A stretch of DNA of 64,000 bases from Pseudomonadaceae bacterium (GCA_024743175.1 JANSXA010000001.1:434001-498000); one strand, 5' to 3'; positions 25,935 through 36,630 are shown, counted from the stretch's first letter. Made by a program: numbers and translations. The notes: a model not told the origin generated them from the letters alone.

Positions 25935-27155
25935 TCAGCTGTTCTCCAGGTCGAATTCAGAGTGTAGTGCGCGCACAGCAAGTTCCATATATTTTTCCGC
26001 TACTACAACGGAGATTTTTATTTCGGATGTCGAGATCATTTGAATATTGATGTTCTCGGACGCAAGACAATCAAACATACGCGTCGCGACACCAGCATGA
26101 GAACGCATGCCTACACCGACAATCGACACTTTTGCGATTGTATTATCACCGCTGATTTCACGCGCTCGAATTTCTTTTGCTACAGTCTCGAGCAGTTCGC
26201 GGGCTCGATCATAATCTTCACGCTTTACGGTGAAGGTAAAGTCGGTCAGCCCGTCAGCCCCTGTGTTCTGGACAATCATGTCCACTTCGACATTGGCGCG
26301 ACCGACAGGTCCCAGAATTTTTGACGCAATTCCGGGTATATCCGGTACGCCGGCAACAGTGAGTTTTGCTTCATCGCGGGCATGAGCAATACCAGATACA
26401 AGTGGTTGTTCCATATTGTCTTTCTCTATGGTGATCAAGGTGCCATCGCCGTCAACAAACGTAGACATGACCCGCAGAGGCACGCGATAACGGCCGGCGA
26501 ATTCTACTGAACGCGGATGCAGAACTTTTGACCCCAGGCTTGCCAGCTCTAACATCTCTTCAAAGGTGACCTGAGACAGTCTGCGGGCAGAGGCCACCAC
26601 CCGGGGATCAGCTGTATAAACGCCGTCTACATCCGTACATATCTCACATTCATCAGCGCCCAAAGCCGCAGCCAGTGCCACTGCACTGGTATCTGAGCCA
26701 CCACGCCCGAGTGTCGTCAGATCACCTTGAGGTCCTACGCCTTGAAAACCAGCTACCACAGGAATCTCGCCTGCTTCCAGCGCAGTTCGAAGCGCGTTTG
26801 TTTCGATATGGCTGATGCGGGCCTTGCCATAAGCAGAGTCCGTTTTAATGGCAACCTGGTCGCCTAACATTGACTTCGCTGCCAACCCCAGACGCTGCAA
26901 GGCCATACTCAAAAGCGCTATGCTCACCTGCTCTCCCGAGGCTGTCAGCACATCCATTTCACGAGCAAAGTTGTTGGCGCCGGAAATATCTTTACCGAGC
27001 TGAACCAGACGATTGGTTTCACCTGACATCGCAGACACAACAATCACTAATTGATGCTGTTGGTCAGCATAGCGTTTGATGCGCTGGGCAACCTGTGCGA
27101 TGCGATCTATATCGCCAACACTGGTACCGCCATATTTTTGAACAATAAGCGCCAT
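25935..27155 (-). CDS. lysC: Aspartate kinase
   Basis: This catalyses ATP-dependent phosphorylation of aspartate, the first step to lysine, threonine and methionine. The 406-residue protein shows the kinase signatures VQKYGGTSVGD, GRGGSDTSAVALAAAL and TDVDGVYTADPR, followed by two ACT domains (around 265-400; VSIVGVGMRSHAGVATRMF) for feedback control. It starts 7 nt after alaS. Confidence 0.97.
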   Translation of the reverse strand: MALIVQKYGGTSVGDIDRIAQVAQRIKRYADQQHQLVIVVSAMSGETNRLVQLGKDISGANNFAREMDVLTASGEQVSIALLSMALQRLGLAAKSMLGDQVAIKTDSAYGKARISHIETNALRTALEAGEIPVVAGFQGVGPQGDLTTLGRGGSDTSAVALAAALGADECEICTDVDGVYTADPRVVASARRLSQVTFEEMLELASLGSKVLHPRSVEFAGRYRVPLRVMSTFVDGDGTLITIEKDNMEQPLVSGIAHARDEAKLTVAGVPDIPGIASKILGPVGRANVEVDMIVQNTGADGLTDFTFTVKREDYDRARELLETVAKEIRAREISGDNTIAKVSIVGVGMRSHAGVATRMFDCLASENINIQMISTSEIKISVVVAEKYMELAVRALHSEFDLENS

Positions 27156-27162
27156 AGCCGGG

Positions 27163-29772
27163 TTATCCCAGCCTTTGCGCTACAAAGCGCTCGGCAGCGG
27201 CGAATGCATCCGCCAGACCCGAGGGATTATCCCCCCCGCCGGCACGCGCAAGATCAGGACGGCCGCCACCTTTGGCACCTACCAGCGGGCCAAACGTTGC
27301 CATTATGTCCGGCGCACTGACTTTATCCACGACCTTTTTTGAGACACCAACAACCGCTCCAACTTTACCCGCATTGACCTGCGCTAACACGACAACACAC
27401 TCACCTAACTGAGAGCGTAAGGTATCCAGCGTCTGCATCATTGCCTTGTTGTCACCCTCTACCTCACTGGCAAGAAAGTTCACGCCATTGATATCGACTG
27501 ATTGTGACGCGAGGTCTGAACCCTGACTGGCTGCCATCTTCTGTGACACTTCTGCCAGCTGTTTGTGTAACTGTTTGTTTTCCTGCAGCGTATTCTGTAC
27601 ACGCTCCAACAGTTCGCTGCGACCCACTTTCAGAATCTGGCTCAGATTCTCGAGCAGGAGATCCGTATCGCGGATCAGACTAAGCGCACCGTTTCCAGTG
27701 ACAGCCTCAATACGACGTATGCCTGCAGCAATGCCTGTTTCAGCAGTTATTTTCAGCAGGCCAATATCGCCTGTTCTGGCTACATGGGTACCACCACACA
27801 GTTCTACCGAATATCCGTTGCCCATGGTTAAGACGCGCACCTGATCGCTGTATTTTTCGCCAAACAGTGCCATCGCACCTTTGCTGACGGCGTCGTCATA
27901 CCGCATCAGCGCCGTTTCCACTGCACTGTTTTCCTGAATACGCGAATTCACCAGCTCCTCTATCGCTGTTAGTTGTTCAGTCGATAGAGCAGCGCTGTGA
28001 GAGAAATCAAAGCGTAGTTTCTCATCATTGACCAGAGAGCCTTTCTGCTGCACGTGGTCACCTAAGACTCTACGCAGCGCCGCGTGCAGTAGATGGGTGG
28101 CCGAATGATTGGCGCGGATACGATCACGCCGATCTGCATCTACCTCAGCCAGGACATCATCGTGAACCGCCAGATTGCCAGCCTGCAGTTTGCCAATATG
28201 CATGTGCTGATTGCCGGTAAGCAGGGTATCTTCCACCTGAAAGCGCGTGTCACCAGCCGTCAAAACGCCCTGATCGCCAACCTGACCACCCGACTCTGCA
28301 TAAAACGGCGTGCGATTAAGCACAACAACGCCCCTTTGACCCGCCTGCAGGGAACTCACTGATTTACCTTCCAGATCGAACAGAGCCTCAATTTCCGCTT
28401 CATCCGAAACGCCGTCATAGCCAAGAAAATCCACCGACGATGCAACGCTGACCCGCTGGGCCAGGCTTGTGCTGAAGCTGGCTGCGGCGCGCCCACGCGA
28501 GCGCTGAGCTTCCATGGCGGTTTCAAACCCCGCCATATCAACTTCAAGATTACGCTCCCGTGCAACGTCAGCAGTGAGATCAGCAGGGAAACCGTACGTG
28601 TCATACAGCTGGAAAACAACGTCACCGCTGAGGGTATTGCCTTGCAGCGATTCCAGATGTTTTTCGAGCAATTCCATGCCCTGATTCAGCGTCTCACTGA
28701 ATCTGGCTTCTTCAGCGCGCAGCACCTCTTCAACATGAGCCTGCTGCTCGACCAGAATCGGATAAGCCTGCCCCATTTCTGCAACGAGTACGGCCACCAG
28801 CTTGTGGAAAAACGGTTCCCTGATATCCAGCTTGTTTCCATGGCGCAGCGCACGGCGGATAATTCGACGCAGAACATAGGCGCGATCTTCGTTACCTGGA
28901 ATAACGCCATCAGCGATTAGAAACGCACATGAACGAATATGGTCTGCAATCACTCGCACAGAGGGGTTGTCGATAGCATCCTCGACGCTGTTAATACCCG
29001 CAAATTTTCCCGCTGCAGCTAACAAGTTGCGAAACAGATCTGTTTCGTAATTCGAGTGCACGCCCTGCATGATTGCGCTGATTCGCTCAAGTCCCATACC
29101 CGTATCCACACCGGGTTTTGGCAATGGCGTCAGGGTGCCGTCCGCAGATCGATCATATTGCGGAAAGACAAGGTTCCAGAATTCAATATAGCGATCGCCA
29201 TCTTCTTCCGGCGAGCCTGGCGGTCCACCTTCAACCTCATCACCATGATCATAAAACAGCTCGGTGCAGGGGCCGCATGGACCGGTATCACCCATAGTCC
29301 AGAAGTTTTCTTCCAGATCAATCACTCGCTCTGCGGGTACACCGATATCTTCAATCCAGATTCTGCGGGATTCATCATCTGAAGGATGCACAGTGACCCA
29401 GATTTTTTCTGTCGGCAGTTTCAAGACTTGTGTGATGAAGCGCCAGGCAAAATCAATGGTCTCGTCTTTGAAGTAGTCACCAAAACTGAAGTTACCCATC
29501 ATTTCAAAAAACGTGTGGTGGCGTGCCGTATAACCCACGTTCTCAAGGTCGTTATGTTTGCCACCGGCACGCACACAACGCTGCGCCGAGGTTGCGCGGG
29601 TATAGCCAGGGTCAGAGCGACCCAGCAGCGGATCTTTGAATTGGTTCATACCCGCATTGGTAAACAGCAACGTCGGGTCGTCCTGTGGGACCAGGGTGCT
29701 GGAGGGCACTATTTTGTGGCCGTTCTCCTCAAAAAAGGAAAGAAAGGCCTGGCGCAGTTCCGCAGTCTTCAT
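27163..29772 (-). CDS. alaS: Alanyl-tRNA synthetase
   Basis: This 869-residue class II synthetase charges tRNA-Ala. The N-terminal catalytic core (LRQAFLSFFEENGHKIVPSS; FTNAGMNQFKD), the editing-domain zinc motif HSATHLLHAAL and CGGTH, and the C-terminal DHHA1 oligomerisation domain (GPLVGAKGGGRPDLARAGG) are all present. It is followed closely by lysC. Confidence 0.98.
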   Translation of the reverse strand: MKTAELRQAFLSFFEENGHKIVPSSTLVPQDDPTLLFTNAGMNQFKDPLLGRSDPGYTRATSAQRCVRAGGKHNDLENVGYTARHHTFFEMMGNFSFGDYFKDETIDFAWRFITQVLKLPTEKIWVTVHPSDDESRRIWIEDIGVPAERVIDLEENFWTMGDTGPCGPCTELFYDHGDEVEGGPPGSPEEDGDRYIEFWNLVFPQYDRSADGTLTPLPKPGVDTGMGLERISAIMQGVHSNYETDLFRNLLAAAGKFAGINSVEDAIDNPSVRVIADHIRSCAFLIADGVIPGNEDRAYVLRRIIRRALRHGNKLDIREPFFHKLVAVLVAEMGQAYPILVEQQAHVEEVLRAEEARFSETLNQGMELLEKHLESLQGNTLSGDVVFQLYDTYGFPADLTADVARERNLEVDMAGFETAMEAQRSRGRAAASFSTSLAQRVSVASSVDFLGYDGVSDEAEIEALFDLEGKSVSSLQAGQRGVVVLNRTPFYAESGGQVGDQGVLTAGDTRFQVEDTLLTGNQHMHIGKLQAGNLAVHDDVLAEVDADRRDRIRANHSATHLLHAALRRVLGDHVQQKGSLVNDEKLRFDFSHSAALSTEQLTAIEELVNSRIQENSAVETALMRYDDAVSKGAMALFGEKYSDQVRVLTMGNGYSVELCGGTHVARTGDIGLLKITAETGIAAGIRRIEAVTGNGALSLIRDTDLLLENLSQILKVGRSELLERVQNTLQENKQLHKQLAEVSQKMAASQGSDLASQSVDINGVNFLASEVEGDNKAMMQTLDTLRSQLGECVVVLAQVNAGKVGAVVGVSKKVVDKVSAPDIMATFGPLVGAKGGGRPDLARAGGGDNPSGLADAFAAAERFVAQRLG

Positions 29773-29827
29773 GTCAAAAACAATCAGCTCGTTAAAATGG
29801 CGCGCAAGTATAAATTAAGCGCACTCT

Positions 29828-29861
29828 TCTGTCTGAGGAAATACAGGTCTGTCTGAGGAAA
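29828..29861. repeat. Two 14-bp direct repeats between recX and alaS
   Basis: TCTGTCTGAGGAAA occurs at 29828-29841 and again at 29848-29861, offset by exactly 20 bp, just after the recX stop and upstream of alaS. It could be a recent local duplication or a protein-binding pair; no known operator is matched. Confidence 0.7.
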
Positions 29862-29862
29862 G

Positions 29863-30327
29863 TCAGTCGATGGATTGAGCGATTGGACGTCCACCAAGCA
29901 CCGAATTCACCGTTTCACCGGCAAAACCCCGCCGCTGCAGGAACCGTATGGCTTTTGCCCAGCTCGTCTCATCAATTGCAGCGTCCGGGAACTTGCGCTC
30001 AACCAGATCTTGAGCGGAACTGAGCCAATCTACGTCAGCAATTTCAAGCTGGCTGGCAATCAGAGACTTGTTGACCCCTTTGCTGGCCAATTCCTGTTGG
30101 ATGAAATAGGGGCCATAGCCTTTACCCACACGCGATCGTATGAGCGATTCGGTATAGCGTACATCACTGAGCAGATTGAGCTCTTTTAGCTCCGAAATAA
30201 GGTCATCAAGCTGATCATCAGACTGGCTGGCATAGCGACGACGCAGCTTGCTGCGCAATTCCTGTTCGCTGTGCTCACGACCACCTAGCATGCGGATCGC
30301 GCTGCTATAGGCTTTCTGGTCGTACAT
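29863..30327 (-). CDS. recX: Regulatory protein RecX
   Basis: RecX binds and inhibits RecA filaments. This 154-residue protein has three-helix repeats with RMLGGREHSEQELRSKL, SLIRSRVGKGYGPYFIQQEL and FLQRRGFAGETVNSVLGG as markers. It lies 90 bp downstream of recA behind a nested hairpin that may limit its expression. Confidence 0.94.
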   Translation of the reverse strand: MYDQKAYSSAIRMLGGREHSEQELRSKLRRRYASQSDDQLDDLISELKELNLLSDVRYTESLIRSRVGKGYGPYFIQQELASKGVNKSLIASQLEIADVDWLSSAQDLVERKFPDAAIDETSWAKAIRFLQRRGFAGETVNSVLGGRPIAQSID

Positions 30328-30355
30328 CTGAGGGGCAAATGAGGATGATATACTT

Positions 30356-30404
30356 CAGGACCTCGGCAACGAACCTCTTCGTTGAGGTGGCGCGCCGAGG
30401 CCTG
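30356..30404 (-). other. Nested inverted repeat between recA and recX
   Basis: CAGG-A-CCTCGGC (30356-30367) pairs with GCCGAGGCCTG (30394-30404), and an inner CCTC/GAGG pair lies in the loop. No T run follows on the minus strand, so this is not a classic terminator. A recA-recX attenuating or processing hairpin is plausible, as described for E. coli. Confidence 0.65.
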
Positions 30405-30417
30405 GAGCTTTGCCGGA

Positions 30418-31548
30418 TTAAGACAAACTGTCTTGTGCAGCCTCAGGAACCACCACGTCAGCGGTTTCTCCTTTGGCCAGATGCGGCATCAGTTTGGCTC
30501 TGACCAGACCTTCAATCTCGTCACGCATATCGATGTGTTCATCCAGGAAGTCAGCCGCGTTTTTACGACCCTGACCAATGCGATCTGAACCATACGCATA
30601 CCAGGCACCTGATTTTTCAACAATTCCTTCCTGAACCCCCAGTTCAAGAATTTCACCAGTGCGATGAATACCTTTACCGTACATAATCTGAAACTCGGTC
30701 TGACGGAAAGGTGGTGCTACTTTATTTTTCACAACCTTGACCCGTGTTTCATTACCGACAATCTCATCGCCATCTTTCACCGCGCCGATGCGTCGAATGT
30801 CGAGACGAACCGACGAGTAGAACTTGAGCGCGTTACCACCGGTAGTGGTTTCCGGTGAGCCGAACATGACGCCAATTTTCATCCGAATCTGGTTGATGAA
30901 AATGACCATGGTATTGGACTGCTTGATGATACCTGTCATTTTGCGTAGCGCCTGGCTCATCAAGCGAGCCTGCAGACCGACATGTGAATCACCCATGTCG
31001 CCTTCAATTTCGGCTTTCGGTGTGAGCGCTGCAACGGAGTCAATGATGATGACATCAAGGGCTGAAGAGCGGACCAGCATGTCACAGATTTCAAGTGCCT
31101 GTTCGCCGGTGTCCGGCTGAGAAACCAGCAGATTGTCTGTGTCGACACCCAGGTTCTGCGCATAGATCGGATCCAGGGCGTGCTCCGCATCGATAAATGC
31201 ACAGGTACCGCCGGCTTTCTGCGCTTCTGCAATAACCTGTAGCGTGAGCGTGGTTTTTCCCGAGGATTCAGGTCCATAGATTTCCACCACGCGCCCTCTG
31301 GGCAGACCACCGATACCCAGGGCGACATCCAGCCCGAGGGAACCTGTTGATATGGAGGGGATAATAACCTGTTCTTCATCGCCCAGGCGCATGAGTGAAC
31401 CCTTACCAAACTGGCGCTCGATCTGTGCAAGCGCCGCGGTCAAGGCGCGGTCTTTTTCAGGATTTGCGGGACGTCCACCTGTAGAAGCGGTGTCCGTACT
31501 ATCCGCTTTTTTACCGGAACTCGATTTTGAAGAAGCATCTTGAGCCAT
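30418..31548 (-). CDS. recA: Recombinase RecA
   Basis: RecA forms filaments on single-stranded DNA for strand exchange and triggers LexA self-cleavage. From [10 protein letters not shown] it is 376 residues, with a Ser/Lys/Thr-rich N-terminal leader about 20 residues longer than usual. The core shows [27 protein letters not shown], and the L2 region [21 protein letters not shown] in two parts. The ATG at 31548 follows AGGGAT by a normal spacing, so 14 upstream codons are excluded. It has a LexA-controlled promoter and precedes recX. Confidence 0.98.
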   Translation of the reverse strand: MAQDASSKSSSGKKADSTDTASTGGRPANPEKDRALTAALAQIERQFGKGSLMRLGDEEQVIIPSISTGSLGLDVALGIGGLPRGRVVEIYGPESSGKTTLTLQVIAEAQKAGGTCAFIDAEHALDPIYAQNLGVDTDNLLVSQPDTGEQALEICDMLVRSSALDVIIIDSVAALTPKAEIEGDMGDSHVGLQARLMSQALRKMTGIIKQSNTMVIFINQIRMKIGVMFGSPETTTGGNALKFYSSVRLDIRRIGAVKDGDEIVGNETRVKVVKNKVAPPFRQTEFQIMYGKGIHRTGEILELGVQEGIVEKSGAWYAYGSDRIGQGRKNAADFLDEHIDMRDEIEGLVRAKLMPHLAKGETADVVVPEAAQDSLS

Positions 31549-31568
31549 ATTTTTATCCCTTAATTTGT

Positions 31569-31620
31569 GGCGCATTCGGGGCGCATTCAAGGCGCACCTT
31601 TAATACATTCAGCGTGCGCC
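31569..31620 (-). repeat. Phased repeats and hairpin in the recA leader
   Basis: GGCGCATTC at 31569 and 31580 and the related GGCGCACCT at 31591 recur every 11 bp. The third copy also forms a 7-bp stem, GGCGCAC (31591-31597) with GTGCGCC (31614-31620). All lie between the recA promoter and its start codon, in the 5' untranslated region. Confidence 0.7.
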
Positions 31621-31636
31621 TACTCACTTGCGAGCA

Positions 31637-31665
31637 CTGTATATCCAAACAGTAACGCAAATCAA
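31637..31665 (-). promoter_or_regulatory. recA promoter overlapped by a LexA operator
   Basis: On the minus strand TTGATT (31660-31665), a 16-nt spacer and TATACA (31638-31643) form a sigma-70 promoter. CTGT-N8-ACAG (31637-31652), a perfect SOS-box half-site pair, covers the -10. This is the expected SOS control of recA, about 90 nt upstream of its start. Confidence 0.93.
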
Positions 31666-31824
31666 GTCTGTTTCCTCACAGCGGGCAAAATACTTACTGC
31701 CTGCCAGGCTTTTAGCTGCCGGAACCATTGAGACAAATTGCAAAAAAGGTAATTACCTCACTTTGCTTGACGGCCCTTTCAAGCCTGTAGTTCACTGCAC
31801 CAAATTCAAACAAACAATCTATCC

Positions 31825-34443
31825 ATGACAACCGGTGGTTCAAGCGCCAGCAGCCCTGCAGATACGCCCTCTGTACAGTCCCCTTCTGCCCATACGCCAA
31901 TGATGCAGCAGTACCTGCAGATCAAATCTGAATATCCAGATGAGCTGTTGTTCTATCGGATGGGTGATTTTTATGAAATGTTCTTTGATGACGCAAAGGT
32001 TGCGTCAGAGCTGCTGGATATCACCCTCACCGCCAGAGGTCAGAGTAACGGTCAGCCAATTCCAATGTGCGGCGTCCCCTTTCACGCCGCCGACGGTTAT
32101 CTTGCCCGCCTCGTCAAACAGGGTCGCTCTGTGGCGATCTGTGAACAGGTCGGTGACCCGGCGACCAGCAAGGGCCCGGTAGCCCGCGCCGTACAGCGCA
32201 TTGTTACGCCTGGCACCCTGACTGATGATGCCCTGCTGGACAGCCACTCCATGAGTGTGCTGAGCGCTATCTGCCAGCAAGGCAAACTGTTTGGCATCGC
32301 CCATCTCAACCTTTCCAGCGGTACACTTGAGGTGACCGAAGTCAGCGCTGCCAACACCGCTGTAGATCTACTGCATCAAGCACAGCCGACTGAACTGCTG
32401 GTCCCTCAGGCACTGGCTGAGCAGCAACTGTATGCAGTGAGCACACGTACACTCACCGATGCACAGTTTGATACGGGCTCTGCTGTCGCCCGGCTCAATC
32501 AACATTTCGCCACCGACGTGTGCGCCCTGACCGGACTTGCGGCAAACAGCCCTGCCCTGGCTGCCGCCGGTGCTGCGCTGAGTTATGCCAAACAGACACA
32601 ATGTCAGGACCTGCCCTTTGTCCAGCAACTGAGCCATGTGCACCACGATCAGATCATCGCCCTGGACGCACAGACGCGACGCAATCTGGAAATTGATCAG
32701 CGTGTTAATGGCGCCGTTGACCACACGCTCCTGGCACTGATGGATACAACCGCAACCGCCATGGGCGGCCGACTGCTGAAAAAATGGTTGAACGAACCCA
32801 GTCGTAACATCGAAATAGTGCAGCATCGGCAGTTGTGGATTACCTGTGTTCTCGAACAGCGTCGTGTGACAACAATCGCGCAGACACTTAAAGGTATTGC
32901 TGACCTCGAACGAATACTCGCGCGGATCGCGCTGGGTTCTGCCAGCCCCAGAGATCTGGAGCGATTGAGACATGCGCTGCAGCGGCTGCCGGAGGTTGCA
33001 ACTGCCTGCACTGATTTAGGTGCACCTTTACAGGAAAAATTGAGTGCACAGATTGCAGATTTCACAGCGTTGGCCGATCTATTGCAAAGTGCGCTGCTTG
33101 ACACCCCGCCGGCGACGATACGTGATGGCGGTTTTATCGCGGCAGGATTCAGCGAAGAGCTGGACGCGCTGCACAAGCTGACCACCCACTCAGCGCAGTG
33201 GTTAGCAGAACTGGAACATCGGGAAAAAGAGCGCACCGGTATCAGCACCCTGAAAGTCGGCTACAACCGCGTGCACGGCTACTATATCGAAACCAGCAAA
33301 GCCCAGGCTGAGCGTATGCCACCTGAGTACATCAGACGGCAGACGCTGAAAAACGCCGAGCGATTCATTACGCCAGAGCTCAAAACCTTCGAAGAGGAGG
33401 CGCTGAGCAGTCAGAGCAAGGCGCTGCAGCTGGAAAAGGTGTTGTTTGAACAATTGCTGAAAGAGGTGAATCAGCAACAGATTGCGCTGCGCCATATGGC
33501 TGAGGCGCTGGCTCAGATTGACGTGCTCTGCGCCTTTGCTGAGCGTGCCGAAACGCTGGGTTTCAGCGCGCCAGCTTTCACACCCACTGAACAGATCAAC
33601 ATCACCGGCGGCTGGCATCCGGTGGTCAAAGCGGCAAGCCAGGCACCGTTCATCAGCAATGATCTTGCCCTGGACGCTGGCCAGCACATGCTGGTGCTTA
33701 CCGGTCCCAATATGGGCGGCAAGTCGACCTTCATGCGTCAGACAGCACTCATCTGTCTGCTCGCCTACTGCGGCAGCTATGTACCCGCTGCCGCTGCACA
33801 AATCGGTCCTCTGGATCAGATCTTCACCCGAATTGGCGCGGCAGATGACCTGGCTGGCGGACGCTCAACGTTTATGGTGGAAATGACGGAGACAGCCACA
33901 ATCCTGCACAATGCCACAGCATCCAGCCTGGTATTGCTGGATGAAATCGGTCGCGGTACCAGCACTTATGACGGGCTGGCGCTGGCTTTTGCCGTAGCGG
34001 AACACCTGGCCAGCAAGAGCCGCGCGTTAACCTTATTTGCCACCCACTACTTTGAACTGACCAGCCTGCCAGCAGGCCTGCCGGGTATTGGCAACGTACA
34101 TTTAAGTGCAACTGAGCATGAAGGTGACATCATTTTCCTGTATCGGGTTGAACCGGGCCCCGCCAGCCAGAGTTACGGTATTGCGGTGGCCAAGCTGGCA
34201 GGTGTGCCGCGCAGCGTGCTGCAACGGGCGCGGGAAAAGCTGTCCAGCCTTGAACAAGGCAGCGGCAACCCTCTGCAACCGGATCTGTTTACTGTCTCCG
34301 ACGCTGCCGCTGCACCGCTGACGACCCAGCCTGGTTCAGAAGTACTCGATCACCTGGATCGGTTGGACGTGGATAGTCTCAGTCCTCGAGAGGCGCTGAT
34401 GCTGCTGTACGAGCTCAAAAGTGAATTGAACCAATCCCAGTGA
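31825..34443 (+). CDS. mutS: DNA mismatch repair protein MutS
   Basis: MutS recognises base mismatches and small loops. The 872-residue protein has the mismatch-binding Phe-x-Glu (GDFYEMFF, near residue 48), lever and clamp domains, ATPase Walker [10 protein letters not shown], Walker [16 protein letters not shown], and the C-terminal helix-turn-helix [14 protein letters not shown] Ser/Pro/Thr-rich extension of about 20 residues precedes HTPMMQQYL. It is divergent from recA across a 276-bp region and is followed by fdxA. Confidence 0.97.
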   Translation: MTTGGSSASSPADTPSVQSPSAHTPMMQQYLQIKSEYPDELLFYRMGDFYEMFFDDAKVASELLDITLTARGQSNGQPIPMCGVPFHAADGYLARLVKQGRSVAICEQVGDPATSKGPVARAVQRIVTPGTLTDDALLDSHSMSVLSAICQQGKLFGIAHLNLSSGTLEVTEVSAANTAVDLLHQAQPTELLVPQALAEQQLYAVSTRTLTDAQFDTGSAVARLNQHFATDVCALTGLAANSPALAAAGAALSYAKQTQCQDLPFVQQLSHVHHDQIIALDAQTRRNLEIDQRVNGAVDHTLLALMDTTATAMGGRLLKKWLNEPSRNIEIVQHRQLWITCVLEQRRVTTIAQTLKGIADLERILARIALGSASPRDLERLRHALQRLPEVATACTDLGAPLQEKLSAQIADFTALADLLQSALLDTPPATIRDGGFIAAGFSEELDALHKLTTHSAQWLAELEHREKERTGISTLKVGYNRVHGYYIETSKAQAERMPPEYIRRQTLKNAERFITPELKTFEEEALSSQSKALQLEKVLFEQLLKEVNQQQIALRHMAEALAQIDVLCAFAERAETLGFSAPAFTPTEQINITGGWHPVVKAASQAPFISNDLALDAGQHMLVLTGPNMGGKSTFMRQTALICLLAYCGSYVPAAAAQIGPLDQIFTRIGAADDLAGGRSTFMVEMTETATILHNATASSLVLLDEIGRGTSTYDGLALAFAVAEHLASKSRALTLFATHYFELTSLPAGLPGIGNVHLSATEHEGDIIFLYRVEPGPASQSYGIAVAKLAGVPRSVLQRAREKLSSLEQGSGNPLQPDLFTVSDAAAAPLTTQPGSEVLDHLDRLDVDSLSPREALMLLYELKSELNQSQ

Positions 34444-34521
34444 TTCGAACGCAAGAGGGGCTCGACAGGGCTCTAACATCCGCTAGAATACGGCCCCTTT
34501 AATCGCACCCTAGAAGGCACC

Positions 34522-34845
34522 ATGACATTTGTAGTCGGAGAAAACTGTATTAAGTGTAAGCACACCGATTGTGTCGAAGTGTGTCCCGTGGATTGTTTTT
34601 ATGAAGGTCCCAACATGCTGGTGATTCACCCCGATGAATGTATCGACTGCGCGTTGTGTGAACCCGAATGCCCGGCTGAGGCGATTTTCTCAGAAGATGA
34701 GCTGCCAGAAGATCAACAGAATTTCCTCGAACTGAATACCGAGCTGGCGGAGATCTGGCCGAATATCACGGAAAAGAAAGACGCCCTGGAAGACGCTGAA
34801 GAGTGGGACGGCAAGCCTGGAAAACTGGAGCTCCTTGAACGCTAG
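34522..34845 (+). CDS. fdxA: Ferredoxin FdxA (7Fe type)
   Basis: The 107-residue electron carrier has the Cys pattern of a 3Fe-4S plus 4Fe-4S ferredoxin ([18 protein letters not shown], then [13 protein letters not shown]), followed by the usual acidic C-terminal extension with WPNIT. It lies 78 bp after mutS and converges with rpoS, 30 bp apart; this mutS-fdxA-rpoS association is known from Pseudomonas. Confidence 0.96.
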   Translation: MTFVVGENCIKCKHTDCVEVCPVDCFYEGPNMLVIHPDECIDCALCEPECPAEAIFSEDELPEDQQNFLELNTELAEIWPNITEKKDALEDAEEWDGKPGKLELLER

Positions 34846-34875
34846 ATTCCCTTCAGGGCTGCCGCCTGTCCCAGC

Positions 34876-35778
34876 TTACTGACTGAATATCTGATCAACG
34901 TTGAGCCCATGGTCTTCCAGGGCTCTGCGCAGACGCTGCAACCCTTCCATCTGAATCTGACGCACCCGCTCACGGGTCAAACCAACTTCGGCGCCTACTT
35001 CTTCAAGCGTTGCAGACACATGACCACGCAGTCCAAAACGTCGCGCAATCACTTCCTGATGTTTTGTCGACAGATCATTGAGCAGCAGATCCAGTTTGTT
35101 AAAAAGATCTGACCGCTGAATCTGCGCAGCTGGGTCTGGAGAGTTCTCATCTGCCACCATTTCCAGGCGACTGCGATCATGGCTGTCACGCACCGCATCA
35201 ATGGAATCCACCCGCTCACTGAGCTTCAACATCCGTCGCACATCCTCCACCGGTTTATCAATCAATGCTGATATTTCCTCCGGCGTTGGTTCATGATCCA
35301 GTTTCTGCGACAGCTCGCGGGCTGCCCGCAGGTAATAGTTCATCTCCTTGACCACGTGCACCGGCAGACGAATGGTTCGAGTTTGATTCATGATCGCCCG
35401 CTCTATCGCCTGGCGAATCCACCATGTTGCATAGGTGGAAAAGCGAAAGCCTCGCTCGGGATCAAATTTTTCAACCGCGTGGATCAATCCGAGGTTGCCC
35501 TCTTCGATCAAATCCAGCAGAGATAAGCCTCGATTAAGATAACGTCGCGTAATTTTCACAACCAGCCGCAGATTGCTCTCAATCATCCGCTTGCGGCCGG
35601 CCGCATCACCAGCCTGGGCCAGACGACCATAGTGCTGTTCTTCTTCGGCGCTCAGCAACGGGGTATAGCCGATTTCCTGCAGGTAAAGTTGCGTTGCGTC
35701 GGGTGAACCTACGGTGCTCTTTTCAGCTGCCAGTTCGTTTGCAGCAGGTTTTATTGCTGGTGTGTCTTGTGCTTCCAT
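34876..35778 (-). CDS. rpoS: Stationary-phase sigma factor RpoS
   Basis: This sigma-70 family factor of the RpoS subgroup has region 1.2 ([14 protein letters not shown]), region 2 ([29 protein letters not shown]), region 3, and region 4.2 ([20 protein letters not shown]). The start at 35778 is supported by GGAG 8 nt upstream (TGGAGATAAACGC) and gives 300 residues with a short N-terminus. It follows nlpD by 63 bp; its main promoter probably lies within nlpD, as in relatives, but I cannot identify it. Confidence 0.96.
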   Translation of the reverse strand: MEAQDTPAIKPAANELAAEKSTVGSPDATQLYLQEIGYTPLLSAEEEQHYGRLAQAGDAAGRKRMIESNLRLVVKITRRYLNRGLSLLDLIEEGNLGLIHAVEKFDPERGFRFSTYATWWIRQAIERAIMNQTRTIRLPVHVVKEMNYYLRAARELSQKLDHEPTPEEISALIDKPVEDVRRMLKLSERVDSIDAVRDSHDRSRLEMVADENSPDPAAQIQRSDLFNKLDLLLNDLSTKHQEVIARRFGLRGHVSATLEEVGAEVGLTRERVRQIQMEGLQRLRRALEDHGLNVDQIFSQ

Positions 35779-35841
35779 GCGTTTATCTCCACATCCTTGT
35801 GAACGCCCCATCGCTGTTCGCGACAAAGCCAACCGGGGGAG

Positions 35842-36630
35842 TTAACGCAGAAATTGCCTTGGATTTATGGGCTGCCCATCCTTGCGCAACTCAAAATGTA
35901 ATGACTGCTTACTCCGACCTCTGTTCCTTATGTCGGCCAATTCACCACCAGCTTTAATTTTCTGCTTTTCTGTCACACGCAGGCTGCCGTCAAAACTATA
36001 GGCGCTGAGCAGGCTGGCGCTGTGTTTCACTATCACCAGGTGCTCAAATCCACCGAGACCTGTGCCGGCGTAGACCACTTCGCCTGAATTGGTTGAACGG
36101 ACCGTCATACGGCGGTTGCGGTCATCACCCAGGCGATAGTTCAGACCTCTGGTACCACGACCAAACTCTGCATAAGGCGCGATGCCAAGCGGCCAGGTCC
36201 AGGCTTTGGCCAACTCACCTGACGCCACGTTGCCTGCCGGATCCGTCGTGGCAGGTTGCTGGCTGCTGGGTTTGGGCTGACTGGCAGGTGCCGCAGGTGG
36301 ACGGGTGACCGGTGTACGTATACGCGCGGACGGCGTTAGCTGGGTCACCAACGACAGGCGTTGTCCGGGCACAATTCGATACGGGGCCCGTACACCGTTG
36401 GCGCGGGCAAGGCCTTTGTAATCGAGCTCAAATCGCCAGGCGATGGAATACAGCGTATCGCCCTTCTGCACCACATAGGATTTACTCAGCGGATCGCCGC
36501 TGCTGTAAGGACCCGAGGTATAGGCCGGTGAACGCTCCGCAATCAGGGGTTTACCAGGTGACAGACAACCGCTGAGGCAGATTCCTACCGATAGCAGAAG
36601 AAGCAGCTTGAACACCCACTGCGCGTTCAC
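35842..36630 (-). CDS. nlpD: NlpD-like lipoprotein (LysM + degenerate LytM)
   Basis: This 262-residue lipoprotein (lipobox LSGC, Cys22) carries a LysM domain (YVVQKGDTLYSIAWRFELDY, about 52-71 onward), a Pro/Gln-rich linker, and an M23/LytM domain. Catalytic zinc residues are missing (NYRLGD in place of the first His motif), although LHFELRKDG remains. That matches NlpD, which activates the amidase AmiC at the septum rather than cutting peptidoglycan. It overlaps popT by 4 nt. Confidence 0.92.
   Translation of the reverse strand: MNAQWVFKLLLLLSVGICLSGCLSPGKPLIAERSPAYTSGPYSSGDPLSKSYVVQKGDTLYSIAWRFELDYKGLARANGVRAPYRIVPGQRLSLVTQLTPSARIRTPVTRPPAAPASQPKPSSQQPATTDPAGNVASGELAKAWTWPLGIAPYAEFGRGTRGLNYRLGDDRNRRMTVRSTNSGEVVYAGTGLGGFEHLVIVKHSASLLSAYSFDGSLRVTEKQKIKAGGELADIRNRGRSKQSLHFELRKDGQPINPRQFLR

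Noticed and set aside
34846..34875. Possible RsmZ-type small RNA between rpoS and fdxA, as in Pseudomonas
   Set aside because: Only 30 bp separate the genes, and there are no GGA hairpins.
35842..36630. NlpD-like protein as a pseudogene because zinc ligands are missing
   Set aside because: Loss of catalytic residues is normal for NlpD, which is an amidase activator.
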